A DNA stretch of 49,723 bases from CAZDSS01 sp964508185 (GTDB lineage: Bacteria; Pseudomonadota; Alphaproteobacteria; Sphingomonadales; Govanellaceae): contig CAZDSS010000008.1 in the NCBI GenBank assembly GCA_964508185.1, positions 1 to 49,723 on the forward strand, given 5' to 3'. Positions within the stretch are counted from its first letter, which is position 1. Each line of letters opens with the position of its first letter. Shown piece after piece: positions 7,601-14,916 of this stretch. The position numbers and the translations under genes were made by a program. A model generated the notes under the pieces. The model was not told the origin of the DNA. It did not search any database and saw only the letters and a program-made list of their open reading frames with translations.

Positions 7601-7815
7601 CCACGGGCAAATTGCAGCTCGATCCCCGCATCAGCGACCCGGACGGATTCTACGAGAAGCTGATCGCGGCGCATGAGGGCCTGACGGACGCGGAAAGCAG
7701 CCGCTTGAACGCCCGGCTCATCCTGATCCTTGCCAATCATATCGGCGATCGGGATGTGCTGGACGCGGCGCTTCAACTGGCGCGCGAAACGGCTGGAGCG
7801 AAGGACGCCGCATAA
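7597..7815 (+). CDS. DUF2783-type small protein
   Basis: This is a 72-residue soluble protein whose ATG overlaps the hydroxylase stop codon (ATGA), indicating coupled translation. It has the pattern of DUF2783: LDPRISDPDGFYEKLIAAHEGL, then a conserved Ser-Arg-Leu-Asn-Ala-Arg-Leu-Ile-Leu-Ile-Leu-Ala-Asn-His-Ile-Gly helix, and a short C-terminal helix. Such proteins are repeatedly found beside FAD hydroxylases of this type and may be a partner or chaperone of the enzyme, but no activity is established. The family call rests on remembered sequence pattern and context. Confidence 0.8.
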   Translation: MTTGKLQLDPRISDPDGFYEKLIAAHEGLTDAESSRLNARLILILANHIGDRDVLDAALQLARETAGAKDAA

Positions 7816-7819
7816 ACAG

Positions 7820-7860
7820 TTGGATTCGCGGCCATCCGCCGATATTCTTTGCGGCGAATC
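7820..7860 (+). promoter_or_regulatory. Candidate promoter flanked by inverted repeat, upstream of TetR gene
   Basis: TTGGAT (7820-7825) and TATTCT (7843-7848) are spaced 17 nt apart. The arms GATTCGC (7823-7829) and GCGAATC (7854-7860) form an inverted repeat that brackets the spacer and -10, so a dimeric repressor or a hairpin is possible. It lies in the 68-nt gap between the DUF2783 gene and the TetR gene. The -35 match is weak. Confidence 0.35.
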
Positions 7861-7883
7861 GGGGCAAGGATAAAGGTGAACAG

Positions 7884-8639
7884 ATGGCGCGCGTCAGACA
7901 GGCGGGTCGCTCATCCGGCCGTGCCGGCGTATCCATACGCCCGAGCCGCCGGATGGCGCAGGACATGCGGCCAGGTGATCCACCCACCCGCAAGGGCACG
8001 CAAAGCCGCGACAAGCTCAAGGCGGCGGCCTTGCGCGCCCTGGAAATTCACGGCTACCGCAATCTGCGCCTGACCGACATCGCCCGCGAGGCGAACGTCA
8101 ACATCAGCCTCGTCTATCACTATTTCCGGGACAAGTCGGCGCTGGTCTTCGAGGCGCTGCGGGAAGTGGTGGACGTGCGCCGGGTGATCGAAAGCGACCC
8201 CGGCCGCCCGCACGAACCCTTCGCCGCCCTCCACTACGCCAACAAGCTGTTCGCCGATTTCTACCGCAAGCATCCGGGCCTCATCCGCGCCCTCATCCAT
8301 TTCGACGAGGAGCATCCGGAATTTCACGAGCTCTATGCCCGGGTCAACCGGGAATGGTGCGAGCGCATCGCCATGACCATCCAGAAGCGGTGCCCCGACG
8401 CGGGCCTCACCGATGGGGAGGCGCTGGCCACCGCCTATGCCATCAGCGGGCTTGTGGAGAAATTCCTGTTCGAATACTACGTGGAGCGCAATCCGGCCCT
8501 TCGCCCCGTCTTCAAGGACACGGACGAGGTGGCGCGCTTTCTCGCCATCCTCTGGTACCGGGCGATCTATCTCCAGAACCCGGATCCGTCCGATCTCGGC
8601 CCCCACGCCAAGTTCGCCCGCCTCGCGCTTTCCGCCTGA
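7884..8639 (+). CDS. TetR family transcriptional regulator
   Basis: The 251-residue protein has a TetR-type DNA-binding domain at about 42-90 (RDKLKAAALRALEIHGYRN, then LTDIAREANVNISLVYHYF), the classical helix-turn-helix ending in YHYF, followed by an all-helical ligand domain. About 38 Arg/Pro-rich residues precede the domain, longer than usual; the start at 7884 has a purine-rich AAAGGTGA upstream, but a later start remains possible. It is 68 nt behind the DUF2783 gene, so it may be the end of the hydroxylase operon or have its own promoter (7820-7848). Control of the adjacent hydroxylase operon is likely by position only. Confidence 0.86.
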   Translation: MARVRQAGRSSGRAGVSIRPSRRMAQDMRPGDPPTRKGTQSRDKLKAAALRALEIHGYRNLRLTDIAREANVNISLVYHYFRDKSALVFEALREVVDVRRVIESDPGRPHEPFAALHYANKLFADFYRKHPGLIRALIHFDEEHPEFHELYARVNREWCERIAMTIQKRCPDAGLTDGEALATAYAISGLVEKFLFEYYVERNPALRPVFKDTDEVARFLAILWYRAIYLQNPDPSDLGPHAKFARLALSA

Positions 8640-8656
8640 CGGGCCTCCGCGTCAGG
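8635..8656. other. Stem-loop between convergent genes holding both stop codons
   Basis: CCTGACG (8635-8641) and CGTCAGG (8650-8656) pair around an 8-nt loop. The TGA of the TetR gene (8637-8639) lies in one arm and the reversed TGA of the M1 peptidase gene (8652-8654) in the other, so the two stops pair with each other. There is no T-run on either strand, so it may only weakly terminate transcription or protect 3' ends. Confidence 0.4.
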
Positions 8657-10940
8657 GCATTTCCCGCATGAGGTTGCGCGGCCGTTCCGGTTTCTGGAGG
8701 CGGAGGCTTTCCGGTGTCATCCGCCGCGGCCAGTGATTGTTGGCCACGTCCGCATCCGCCGTCTCCTGCCGGGGATCGAGGATGATCTCCCGGATTTCCC
8801 TGGGCGTGACGACGAGCTTCGTCGCATGTTTCGGATCCTGCCGCCAGATTTCCGCGGGAAGGCGCAGGGTCTCGCGGCTGGTGTCGGCATAGACGATCTC
8901 GAGGATCACCGGCATGACGACGCCGCCCAGATTCTCGATCTCGATGAAATAGAGATTGTCCTCCCGCTTCAGAAGCGCGCGCTCGGCATCCGAAAGGCTC
9001 GCCATCAGCCGGTCGTATTCCGCCCGCTCGCGGGGGGTGACGGTGAGGTCGTCGTGATTGTTGTAGAAGTCGCGAAGCTCGGGGTAGCGGTCGGTGCGAA
9101 GCTTCGTCTCGCGGTCCCGCTCTTCCGCGACGGACGGGCGTTCGGCCCGCGCCGCCGCGCGCTCGCGCCGTTCCTCGAGCGCTGGATTGCGGCTGTCGAT
9201 GCGGTAGAGGCGCACGTCCCTGATCGCAAGGTCCACATGTCCCGCCTCATAGAACCAGCCGCGCCAGAACCAGCCGAGATCCTGGCCCGCGGCATCCTCC
9301 ATGGTGCGGAAGAAATCGGCGGGTGTCGCGCGCCTGAACTGCCAGCGCTTCGCATATTCGCGGAAGGCGAAGTCGAAGCGCGCGCGGCCGAGAACGGTCT
9401 CCCGCAGGACGTTGAGGGCGATCGCAGGCCTCGCATAGACGAGGTCCCCCGGGTTCGGGATGGCGTCCGCCGGGGTCATGACCGTCAGGCCGCCGCTTCG
9501 CGTCATGTAGGGCGCGGCGCGGCGGGGATCGCCGCGGGTCGAGGGATAGTTCTTCTCCCACGTCTGCTCCGCGAGATACTGGAGGAAGGTCGCAAGGCCC
9601 TCATCCATCCAGGCCCATTCCCGCTCGTCGGAATTCACCATCATGGGGAACCAGTTATGGGCGATCTCGTGCAGGATGATGCTGATGAGGCCGTATTTGG
9701 CGTCCCTTGAATAGGTGGCGCGGCCTTCGCCGTCGATCTCGGGGCGCGGGCTTGCGAAGGCGATCATGGGGAATTCCATGCCATAGACCGAGCCGCTCAC
9801 CATCTGGGCCACCGGCCAGGGATAGGGCACGAGACGGCGGCCGAACTCCTCGATGCCGTGGGCGATGGCGTGGGTCGCGTACTTGTCCCAAAGCGGCATG
9901 GCTTCCCGGGGGTAGAAGGACATGGCCATGACGGTCGATCCGTCCTGCTGCTTCACGCCCCAGGCGTCCCAGATGAACTTGCGTGAGGCGGCGAAGGCGA
10001 AATCGCGCACGTTCTCGGCCTTGAAGATCCATGTCTTCCTGCGCGCCGCCCGGGCCCGCGCCGCCGCGTCCGCCTCGTCGGGGGTCACGATGAAGACGGG
10101 CCTCGTTGCCGTCCGCGCCTCGTCGAGCCGCCGGCGCTGGGCGTCGGTCAGCACCATATCGGCGTTCTGCAGGCTGCCGGTCGCCGCCACCACATGGTCC
10201 GCGGGCACGGTGATCGAGACCTCGAAATCCCCGAACTCGAGCGCGAATTCCGAGCTGCCGAGGGATGGGCGCGTCTGCCAGCCGCCATAGTCCGTATAGG
10301 CCGCAAGGCGCGGGTACCAGGCGCCGACCTGAAAGATGTGGTTGCCGTCGGTCGCGAAATATTCGTAGCCCGACCGGCCGCCCAGGGTTCGCTGGTCCAC
10401 GAGATTGTGGCTCCAGGCGATCTCGATCTCGATCTCGCCGCCGGGTTTCAGGGGCTCCGGCAGATCGACGCGCATGACCGTATCGAAGATCTGGTGGGGC
10501 AGGTCCGCGCCCGCGGCCTTGACGCTGCGGATGGTGAAGCCGCCCGCGAAGCTCCGCGCGGCGATGCTGCGGGTCAGGTCGTCGTAGGTCATCTCGCCCG
10601 GCCGGCGCGGCGTGTCCGCGAGCCAGGCGTGGGAATCGGGACGATAGCGGTTCTGTTCCAGCTGGAACCAGAGATAACCGAGATCGTGCGGCGAATTGTT
10701 GCGGTAGGTGATGCGGGCGGTGGCCGTGATCGCCCGTCTTGCCTCATCCAGCTCGGCGCTGATGCGATAGTCCGCCTTCTGCTGCCAGTAGCGCGGGCCC
10801 GGCGCGCCGGACGCCGTGCGGTAGTCGTTGGGCGGGGGGAGGCGTTCGTCGATCGATCCGAAGGGATGATCCGCAAGCGCCGCCGCGCCGCCGCACCAGC
10901 CGAAGACCGCCACAAGGATCCAGAGAAGGCGCCGTTTCAT
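8652..10940 (-). CDS. M1 family zinc metallopeptidase, secreted
   Basis: This 762-residue protein begins with a signal peptide (MKRRLLWILVAVFGWCGGAAALA) and is predicted to be periplasmic or surface-exposed. It has the M1 aminopeptidase core: a GMEF motif (387-390, the GxMEN equivalent that recognises the substrate N-terminus) and HEIAH (424-428) with the third zinc ligand Glu447 exactly 18 residues later. The N-terminal beta domain spans about 55-260. A charged Arg/Glu-rich segment near 600-630 and a C-terminal beta domain (about 665-735) replace the usual ERAP1-like helical domain. It probably trims peptides for nutrition. Transcribed alone, convergent with the TetR gene. Confidence 0.92.
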   Translation of the reverse strand: MKRRLLWILVAVFGWCGGAAALADHPFGSIDERLPPPNDYRTASGAPGPRYWQQKADYRISAELDEARRAITATARITYRNNSPHDLGYLWFQLEQNRYRPDSHAWLADTPRRPGEMTYDDLTRSIAARSFAGGFTIRSVKAAGADLPHQIFDTVMRVDLPEPLKPGGEIEIEIAWSHNLVDQRTLGGRSGYEYFATDGNHIFQVGAWYPRLAAYTDYGGWQTRPSLGSSEFALEFGDFEVSITVPADHVVAATGSLQNADMVLTDAQRRRLDEARTATRPVFIVTPDEADAAARARAARRKTWIFKAENVRDFAFAASRKFIWDAWGVKQQDGSTVMAMSFYPREAMPLWDKYATHAIAHGIEEFGRRLVPYPWPVAQMVSGSVYGMEFPMIAFASPRPEIDGEGRATYSRDAKYGLISIILHEIAHNWFPMMVNSDEREWAWMDEGLATFLQYLAEQTWEKNYPSTRGDPRRAAPYMTRSGGLTVMTPADAIPNPGDLVYARPAIALNVLRETVLGRARFDFAFREYAKRWQFRRATPADFFRTMEDAAGQDLGWFWRGWFYEAGHVDLAIRDVRLYRIDSRNPALEERRERAAARAERPSVAEERDRETKLRTDRYPELRDFYNNHDDLTVTPRERAEYDRLMASLSDAERALLKREDNLYFIEIENLGGVVMPVILEIVYADTSRETLRLPAEIWRQDPKHATKLVVTPREIREIILDPRQETADADVANNHWPRRMTPESLRLQKPERPRNLMREMP

Positions 10941-11063
10941 GGGTCAATCGTTCCTGAAGCCGGAAGGCCGGATGGACAGCCGGGAATCCTCCTTATGATC
11001 TAGGCGCTTAATGTGGCGAAATCAAAACCTTGCGATGGCCAGTTTGCGGCGCGCGGCCGGCAT

Positions 11064-11092
11064 AAAAAAACGCCGTCTCAACGACGGCGTTT
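11064..11092 (-). terminator. Rho-independent terminator overlapping the infA 3' end
   Basis: On the minus strand AAACGCCGTC (11092-11083) pairs with GACGGCGTTT (11077-11068) around the 5-nt loop GTTGA, followed by further Ts. The last codons of infA form the 5' arm and its TGA (11080-11078) lies in the loop, so the terminator is built into the coding end. Confidence 0.85.
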
Positions 11093-11356
11093 GAAGTTCT
11101 GGCGTTGCGCAGCCGCGCCTGGCGGCGGCTGGCGTTCGTCCTTGTGGCGGTAGGTGACGCGGCCCTTGTCCAGGTCGTAGGGCGTCATTTCGACGGTCAC
11201 CCGGTCGCCCGTCAACGTGCGGATGCGGTTCTTCTTCATGCGGCCCGAGGTATAGGCGATCACTTCGTGACCGTTGTCGAGCTGCACGCGGAAGCGACCG
11301 TCCGGGAGGACGTCAACGACCGACCCCTCGAATTCGAGAAGTTCTTCCTTCGCCAT
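11078..11356 (-). CDS. infA: Translation initiation factor IF-1
   Basis: IF-1 binds the 30S A site during initiation. The 92-residue protein has the S1/OB-fold sequence typical of IF-1: MAKEELLEFEG, then VLPDGRFRVQLDNGHEVIAYTSGRMKKNRIR, LTGDRVTVEMTPYDL and KGRVTYRHK. It is about 20 residues longer than the common 72-residue form because of a basic tail rich in Gln, Pro and Arg (ending NFKRRR), a variation found in some alphaproteobacteria. AAAGGAGG lies just upstream of the ATG. It is the last gene of the helicase-cspA-infA cluster and its stop codon sits in the loop of the terminator. Confidence 0.97.
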   Translation of the reverse strand: MAKEELLEFEGSVVDVLPDGRFRVQLDNGHEVIAYTSGRMKKNRIRTLTGDRVTVEMTPYDLDKGRVTYRHKDERQPPPGAAAQRQNFKRRR

Positions 11357-11405
11357 ACGTCCTCCTTTCTCACGTCGTCAGATGCTGAAACCTGATGGTT
11401 CTGCC

Positions 11406-11612
11406 TTACGCAAGGCTCAGGTTGGCCGCCGAGAGACGACCCTTGCGGTCGCGCTCCAGCTCGTAATTGAGCTTCTGGCCTTCCTGGGGATTGCCGATGC
11501 CCGACTTTTCAACGGCGCTGATATGCACGAACACATCCTGTCCGCCGTCTTCCGGCTGAATGAAGCCGAAACCTTTTTCGGGGTTGAACCATTTAACTTT
11601 GCCGATGGCCAT
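11406..11612 (-). CDS. cspA: Cold-shock protein, CspA family
   Basis: This 68-residue single OB-fold RNA chaperone has RNP1 as KGFGFIQP (about 13-20) and RNP2 as DVFVHIS (about 26-32), with MAIGKVKWFNPEKG at the N-terminus. It melts RNA secondary structure at low temperature. Upstream in-frame codons (to 11726) lack family similarity and were excluded. It lies 121 nt downstream of the RhlE-like helicase and 49 nt upstream of infA on the same strand, so cold-shock helicase, chaperone and initiation factor may share transcripts. The 121-nt gap is long enough for a regulatory leader, but I see no defined thermosensor. Confidence 0.95.
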   Translation of the reverse strand: MAIGKVKWFNPEKGFGFIQPEDGGQDVFVHISAVEKSGIGNPQEGQKLNYELERDRKGRLSAANLSLA

Positions 11613-11733
11613 GGGTAGAGTCTCCAGTGGTAGTAGTAAGTTCGGGCGTCTCATCAAACCGCCGACGATCGCCCTCGATACCGTCTGCAGCGTCTTGCGG
11701 GCCGAAGCCCGCAAATGGGGTTTCAATTAAACG

Positions 11734-12993
11734 TCAGGCCACCCGGCGCGTTCCGTTGCGCCGCGGACGGCGACGCCGGTTGCCGGGAAGCTTGCCCGCA
11801 TTGTCGGCGGGACGTTCGGATTTGCCCGGAAATCGGGTGACGTTGCCGGATGTTTCCACCCGTTCGTCCGCCTTGCCGCCGACGACCGTCATGGGCCGCT
11901 TGGTCAGCCGTTCGATGTCGCGCAGGAAGCCCCGCTCGCTCGGATCGCAGAAGGAGATGGCGATCCCCTCGGCGCCTGCGCGGGCCGTGCGGCCGATGCG
12001 GTGGACATAGCTTTCGGCCACGTTCGGCAGCTCGAAATTGATGACATGGGTCACCTGGGCGACGTCGATGCCGCGGGCCGCGATGTCGGTCGCGACCAGC
12101 ACGCGGATGTCGCCGCTGCGGAAGCTGTCGAGCGCCCGCTGGCGCGCGTTCTGGCTCTTGTTGCCGTGGAGCGCGTCGGCGGGGATCCCGGCCTTTTCCA
12201 GCTGCTCGGCGACGCGATTGGCGCCGTGCTTGGTGCGGGTGAAGACGATCACCCGCGACAGTTCGGGATCATCCAGCATGCGCACGAGAAGCGCGCGCTT
12301 GGCGGAGGCTTCCACGAAATGGACGCGCTGGTCGATGCGGTCGACGGTGACGACTTCCGGCGTCACTTCGACTCGCACCGGGTTGTGCAGGATTTCCTGG
12401 GCGAGCCGGGCCACGTCCTTGGGCATGGTCGCCGAGAAGAGGAGCGATTGCCGTTCCGCCGGAAGGGCGGCGACGATCTTCCGCACGTCGCGGACGAAGC
12501 CCATGTCGAGCATGCGGTCCGCCTCGTCGAGGACGAGCATGGACACGCGGTCGAGCCTGGCATGGCCCTGCTGATGGAGGTCGAGAAGGCGGCCCGGGGT
12601 CGCGACCACGATATCCACGCCGCGCTGCAGGGCGCGAACCTGAGGATTCTGGCTGACGCCGCCGAAGATCACCACATGCCGAAGCCCGGTGAACTGGCCG
12701 TAGGCGCCGAGGCGCTCGCCGATCTGCACCGCAAGCTCGCGCGTCGGCGCAAGGATGAGGGCGCGGGGCGTGCGGCTTTTCTGCCGCGTTTCAGCCAGAG
12801 CATGAAGGATCGGAAGGGTGAAGGCTGCGGTCTTGCCGGTCCCGGTCTGGGCGATGCCCAGAAGGTCCTGGCCGTCAAGAAGATGCGGGATGGCTTGCGC
12901 CTGGATGGGGGTGGGTGTGCTATGCTTCTCGGCATGGAGCGCGCGAAGCAAGGGTTCGGCCAGACCGAGGCCGTCAAATGTCGTATGTGTCAC
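11734..12993 (-). CDS. DEAD-box ATP-dependent RNA helicase, RhlE-like
   Basis: This 419-residue SF2 helicase has the Q motif (TPTPIQ), motif I AQTGTGKT (48-55), Ia PTRELA, motif II DEAD (156-159), motif III SAT, motif V near ATDIAARGID and motif VI HRIGRTAR. The C-terminal tail is Arg-rich (GNRRRRPRR), typical of RhlE-type proteins and useful for RNA binding. It would unwind rRNA or mRNA structure, probably in ribosome assembly or cold adaptation, fitting the neighbouring cspA. The upstream minus-strand leader is long and rich in inverted repeats. Assignment to RhlE rather than another DEAD paralogue is by overall resemblance only. Confidence 0.93.
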   Translation of the reverse strand: MTHTTFDGLGLAEPLLRALHAEKHSTPTPIQAQAIPHLLDGQDLLGIAQTGTGKTAAFTLPILHALAETRQKSRTPRALILAPTRELAVQIGERLGAYGQFTGLRHVVIFGGVSQNPQVRALQRGVDIVVATPGRLLDLHQQGHARLDRVSMLVLDEADRMLDMGFVRDVRKIVAALPAERQSLLFSATMPKDVARLAQEILHNPVRVEVTPEVVTVDRIDQRVHFVEASAKRALLVRMLDDPELSRVIVFTRTKHGANRVAEQLEKAGIPADALHGNKSQNARQRALDSFRSGDIRVLVATDIAARGIDVAQVTHVINFELPNVAESYVHRIGRTARAGAEGIAISFCDPSERGFLRDIERLTKRPMTVVGGKADERVETSGNVTRFPGKSERPADNAGKLPGNRRRRPRRNGTRRVA

Positions 12994-13198
12994 TAAGTGA
13001 AGGGTCCTTAAGCGCCAAAGGGAGCGATGCCGTCATTGGGCATGTTGCTCTGAGGCTTTTATCGCCAATCCCACGCGCAGTTGGGCCAGACGTAAATTAA
13101 TCGGGGATTGTCTCGAGACAGGAAGCCATTCCGCCGGGGAATGGTACCTCGCGCGATCGCGAGAAATCTTGTGTAGGGCGAACATGGTGGCTGGCAGA
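12994..13198. other. Intergenic region with clustered inverted repeats
   Basis: No gene is visible here. It holds the perfect palindrome TGTCTCGAGACA (13109-13120), a hairpin CCATTCC/GGAATGG with a 5-nt loop (13126-13144), and the arms CTCGCG/CGCGAG (13148-13163). All lie upstream of both divergent genes, so they could be operators of the plus-strand catabolic operon or part of a structured helicase leader. None has a T-run. Confidence 0.4.
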
Positions 13199-13248
13199 GA
13201 CAATGTCAAGCACTGTCTTTGACTTTGTTATTTGACTTTTCATATATT
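13199..13248 (+). promoter_or_regulatory. Promoter of the ligase-dioxygenase operon with imperfect palindrome
   Basis: TTGACT (13219-13224) and TATATT (13243-13248) are 18 nt apart, a strong sigma70-like pair, giving a start near 13255 and a roughly 40-nt leader. Immediately upstream is GACAATGTCAAGCACTGTC (13199-13217), a 19-bp palindrome with one mismatch per arm, in a position suited to an activator. TTTGACTTT occurs twice, 13 bp apart, in the promoter. Confidence 0.6.
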
Positions 13249-13293
13249 GAAAATTCACCTATTATGCGGGGCAGGAGGAGGAGCGAGTCTCAC

Positions 13294-14916
13294 ATGAAAC
13301 CATTGTGCACTGTTTCGGCATTGATGGAGGATGCGGCGGCCCGGCACGGCAACGCGCCTTTTCTCCATATCCCGGCCACTGCGGCGGCGGCCTATTCCGA
13401 CAAGGCGATCGACCTTACCTATGGGGAGGCGGCCGCGGGCGCGGCGGAGCTTCGGCGGCAATATGCGGATATCGGGCTCGGGCTTGGCGACCGCGTGGGT
13501 CTCATCCTCGACAACCGCGCCGAATTCTTCCTGCACTGGTTCGCGCTCAACGCCCTCGGCGTTTCGATCGTGCCTTTGAACGGCGAAGCGACGCCCGAGG
13601 ACCTTGCCTATATCGTGAACGACAGCGCGCTGAAGCTGATCGTGGCGCTGCCCGAGCGGCTGGAACTCGCCCACAAGGTGGCGGCGCTTGCGAACGACGC
13701 GCCGCCGGTGACGGACCATCAGAATCTCGGCGTCGTGGCGCCCATCCGCATGACGCCGCCCGAGGGCGAGCCCGACGGCGCGACGGAATGCGCGCTCCTT
13801 TATACGTCGGGCTCCACGGGGCGGCCCAAGGGCTGCATCCTGTCCAACACCTATTTCCATCTCATGGGCGACTGGTACCGCTCCCTTGGCGATCTGTGCG
13901 AGATCCGGTCGGGCGACCGGCTGCTCACACCCCTGCCGCTCGTCCACATGAATGCGCTCGCCACCTCCACCATGGCGATGATCCTGACCGGCGGCTGCAT
14001 CATCCAGCTTGACCGCTTCCACCCTTCCAGCTGGTGGCAGACGGTGGCGGAAAGCGGCGCGACCATCGTCCATTATCTGGGCGTATTGCCGGCGATCCTG
14101 CTCAACATGCCCGCGGGGCCCCATGACCGCGCCCACAAGGTGCGCTTCGGCTTCGGCGCGGGGATCAATCCCAAGCATCACGCGGCCTTCGAGAGCCGCT
14201 TCGGCTTTCCCCTGATCGAGGCCTGGTCCATGACCGAGGTGGGCGGCGCCGCCGCCGTGATCGCAAGCCGCGAGCCGCGCCATGTAGGCACCAGCTGCTT
14301 CGGCAAGCCTGCGGACTTCATGGAATGGCGACTGGTGGACGACGAGGGCAGGGACGTGCCGAAGGGAACGCCCGGCGAGTTGCTGGTGCGCCGCGCCGGT
14401 CCCGATCCGCGCTTCGGCTTCTTCTCCGGCTATCACAACCGCCCGAAGGATACGGAAGAGGCCTGGGCGGGCGGCTGGTTCCACACGGGCGACATGGTGC
14501 GCGAGGGCGAGGACGGCTCGCTCCATTTCGTCGACCGCAAGAAAAGCATCATCCGCCGCTCGGGCGAGAACATCTCGTCCCTCGAAGTGGAGGCGGTGCT
14601 GTCCCAGCTCCCCCATGTGAAGGCGGTGGGCGTCGCGCCCGTTCCCGACGACATCCGCGGGGAGGAGGTGTTCGCCGCCATCGTCACCGACGGCCATCGC
14701 ACCGCCGCCGCGGCGGAGGAAATCGTCGCCGCCGCCCTGCAGAGCCTCACTTATTACAAGGCGCCGGGCTATGTGGCCTTTCTCGACGCGCTGCCCCTGA
14801 CCGCATCGCAGAAGCTGCAGCGGGGCGAGCTGAAGGTGATCGCCAGGCGCCTCGTGGAGGAGGGGGCGGCCCATGACCTCCGCCACCTGAAGTCCCGCAA
14901 GCGGCAGAAGGCATGA
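13294..14916 (+). CDS. Acyl-CoA synthetase (AMP-forming), class I
   Basis: The 540-residue enzyme activates a carboxylic acid to its CoA thioester through an acyl-adenylate. Visible motifs are the AMP-binding loop LLYTSGSTGRPKG (about 168-180), the adenylate-binding region WSMTEVGG, GGWFHTGDMV with the ribose-binding Asp, and the hinge FVDRKKSIIRRSGENIS; the C-terminal catalytic region ends in LTASQKLQRGEL with the Lys in QKLQR. It resembles CaiC-type and other medium or aryl acid ligases; the substrate is unknown. AGGAGG lies upstream of the ATG. It is the first gene of a six-gene operon with ATGA-type overlaps, so it probably activates the substrate or an intermediate for the downstream enzymes. 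Confidence 0.9.
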   Translation: MKPLCTVSALMEDAAARHGNAPFLHIPATAAAAYSDKAIDLTYGEAAAGAAELRRQYADIGLGLGDRVGLILDNRAEFFLHWFALNALGVSIVPLNGEATPEDLAYIVNDSALKLIVALPERLELAHKVAALANDAPPVTDHQNLGVVAPIRMTPPEGEPDGATECALLYTSGSTGRPKGCILSNTYFHLMGDWYRSLGDLCEIRSGDRLLTPLPLVHMNALATSTMAMILTGGCIIQLDRFHPSSWWQTVAESGATIVHYLGVLPAILLNMPAGPHDRAHKVRFGFGAGINPKHHAAFESRFGFPLIEAWSMTEVGGAAAVIASREPRHVGTSCFGKPADFMEWRLVDDEGRDVPKGTPGELLVRRAGPDPRFGFFSGYHNRPKDTEEAWAGGWFHTGDMVREGEDGSLHFVDRKKSIIRRSGENISSLEVEAVLSQLPHVKAVGVAPVPDDIRGEEVFAAIVTDGHRTAAAAEEIVAAALQSLTYYKAPGYVAFLDALPLTASQKLQRGELKVIARRLVEEGAAHDLRHLKSRKRQKA

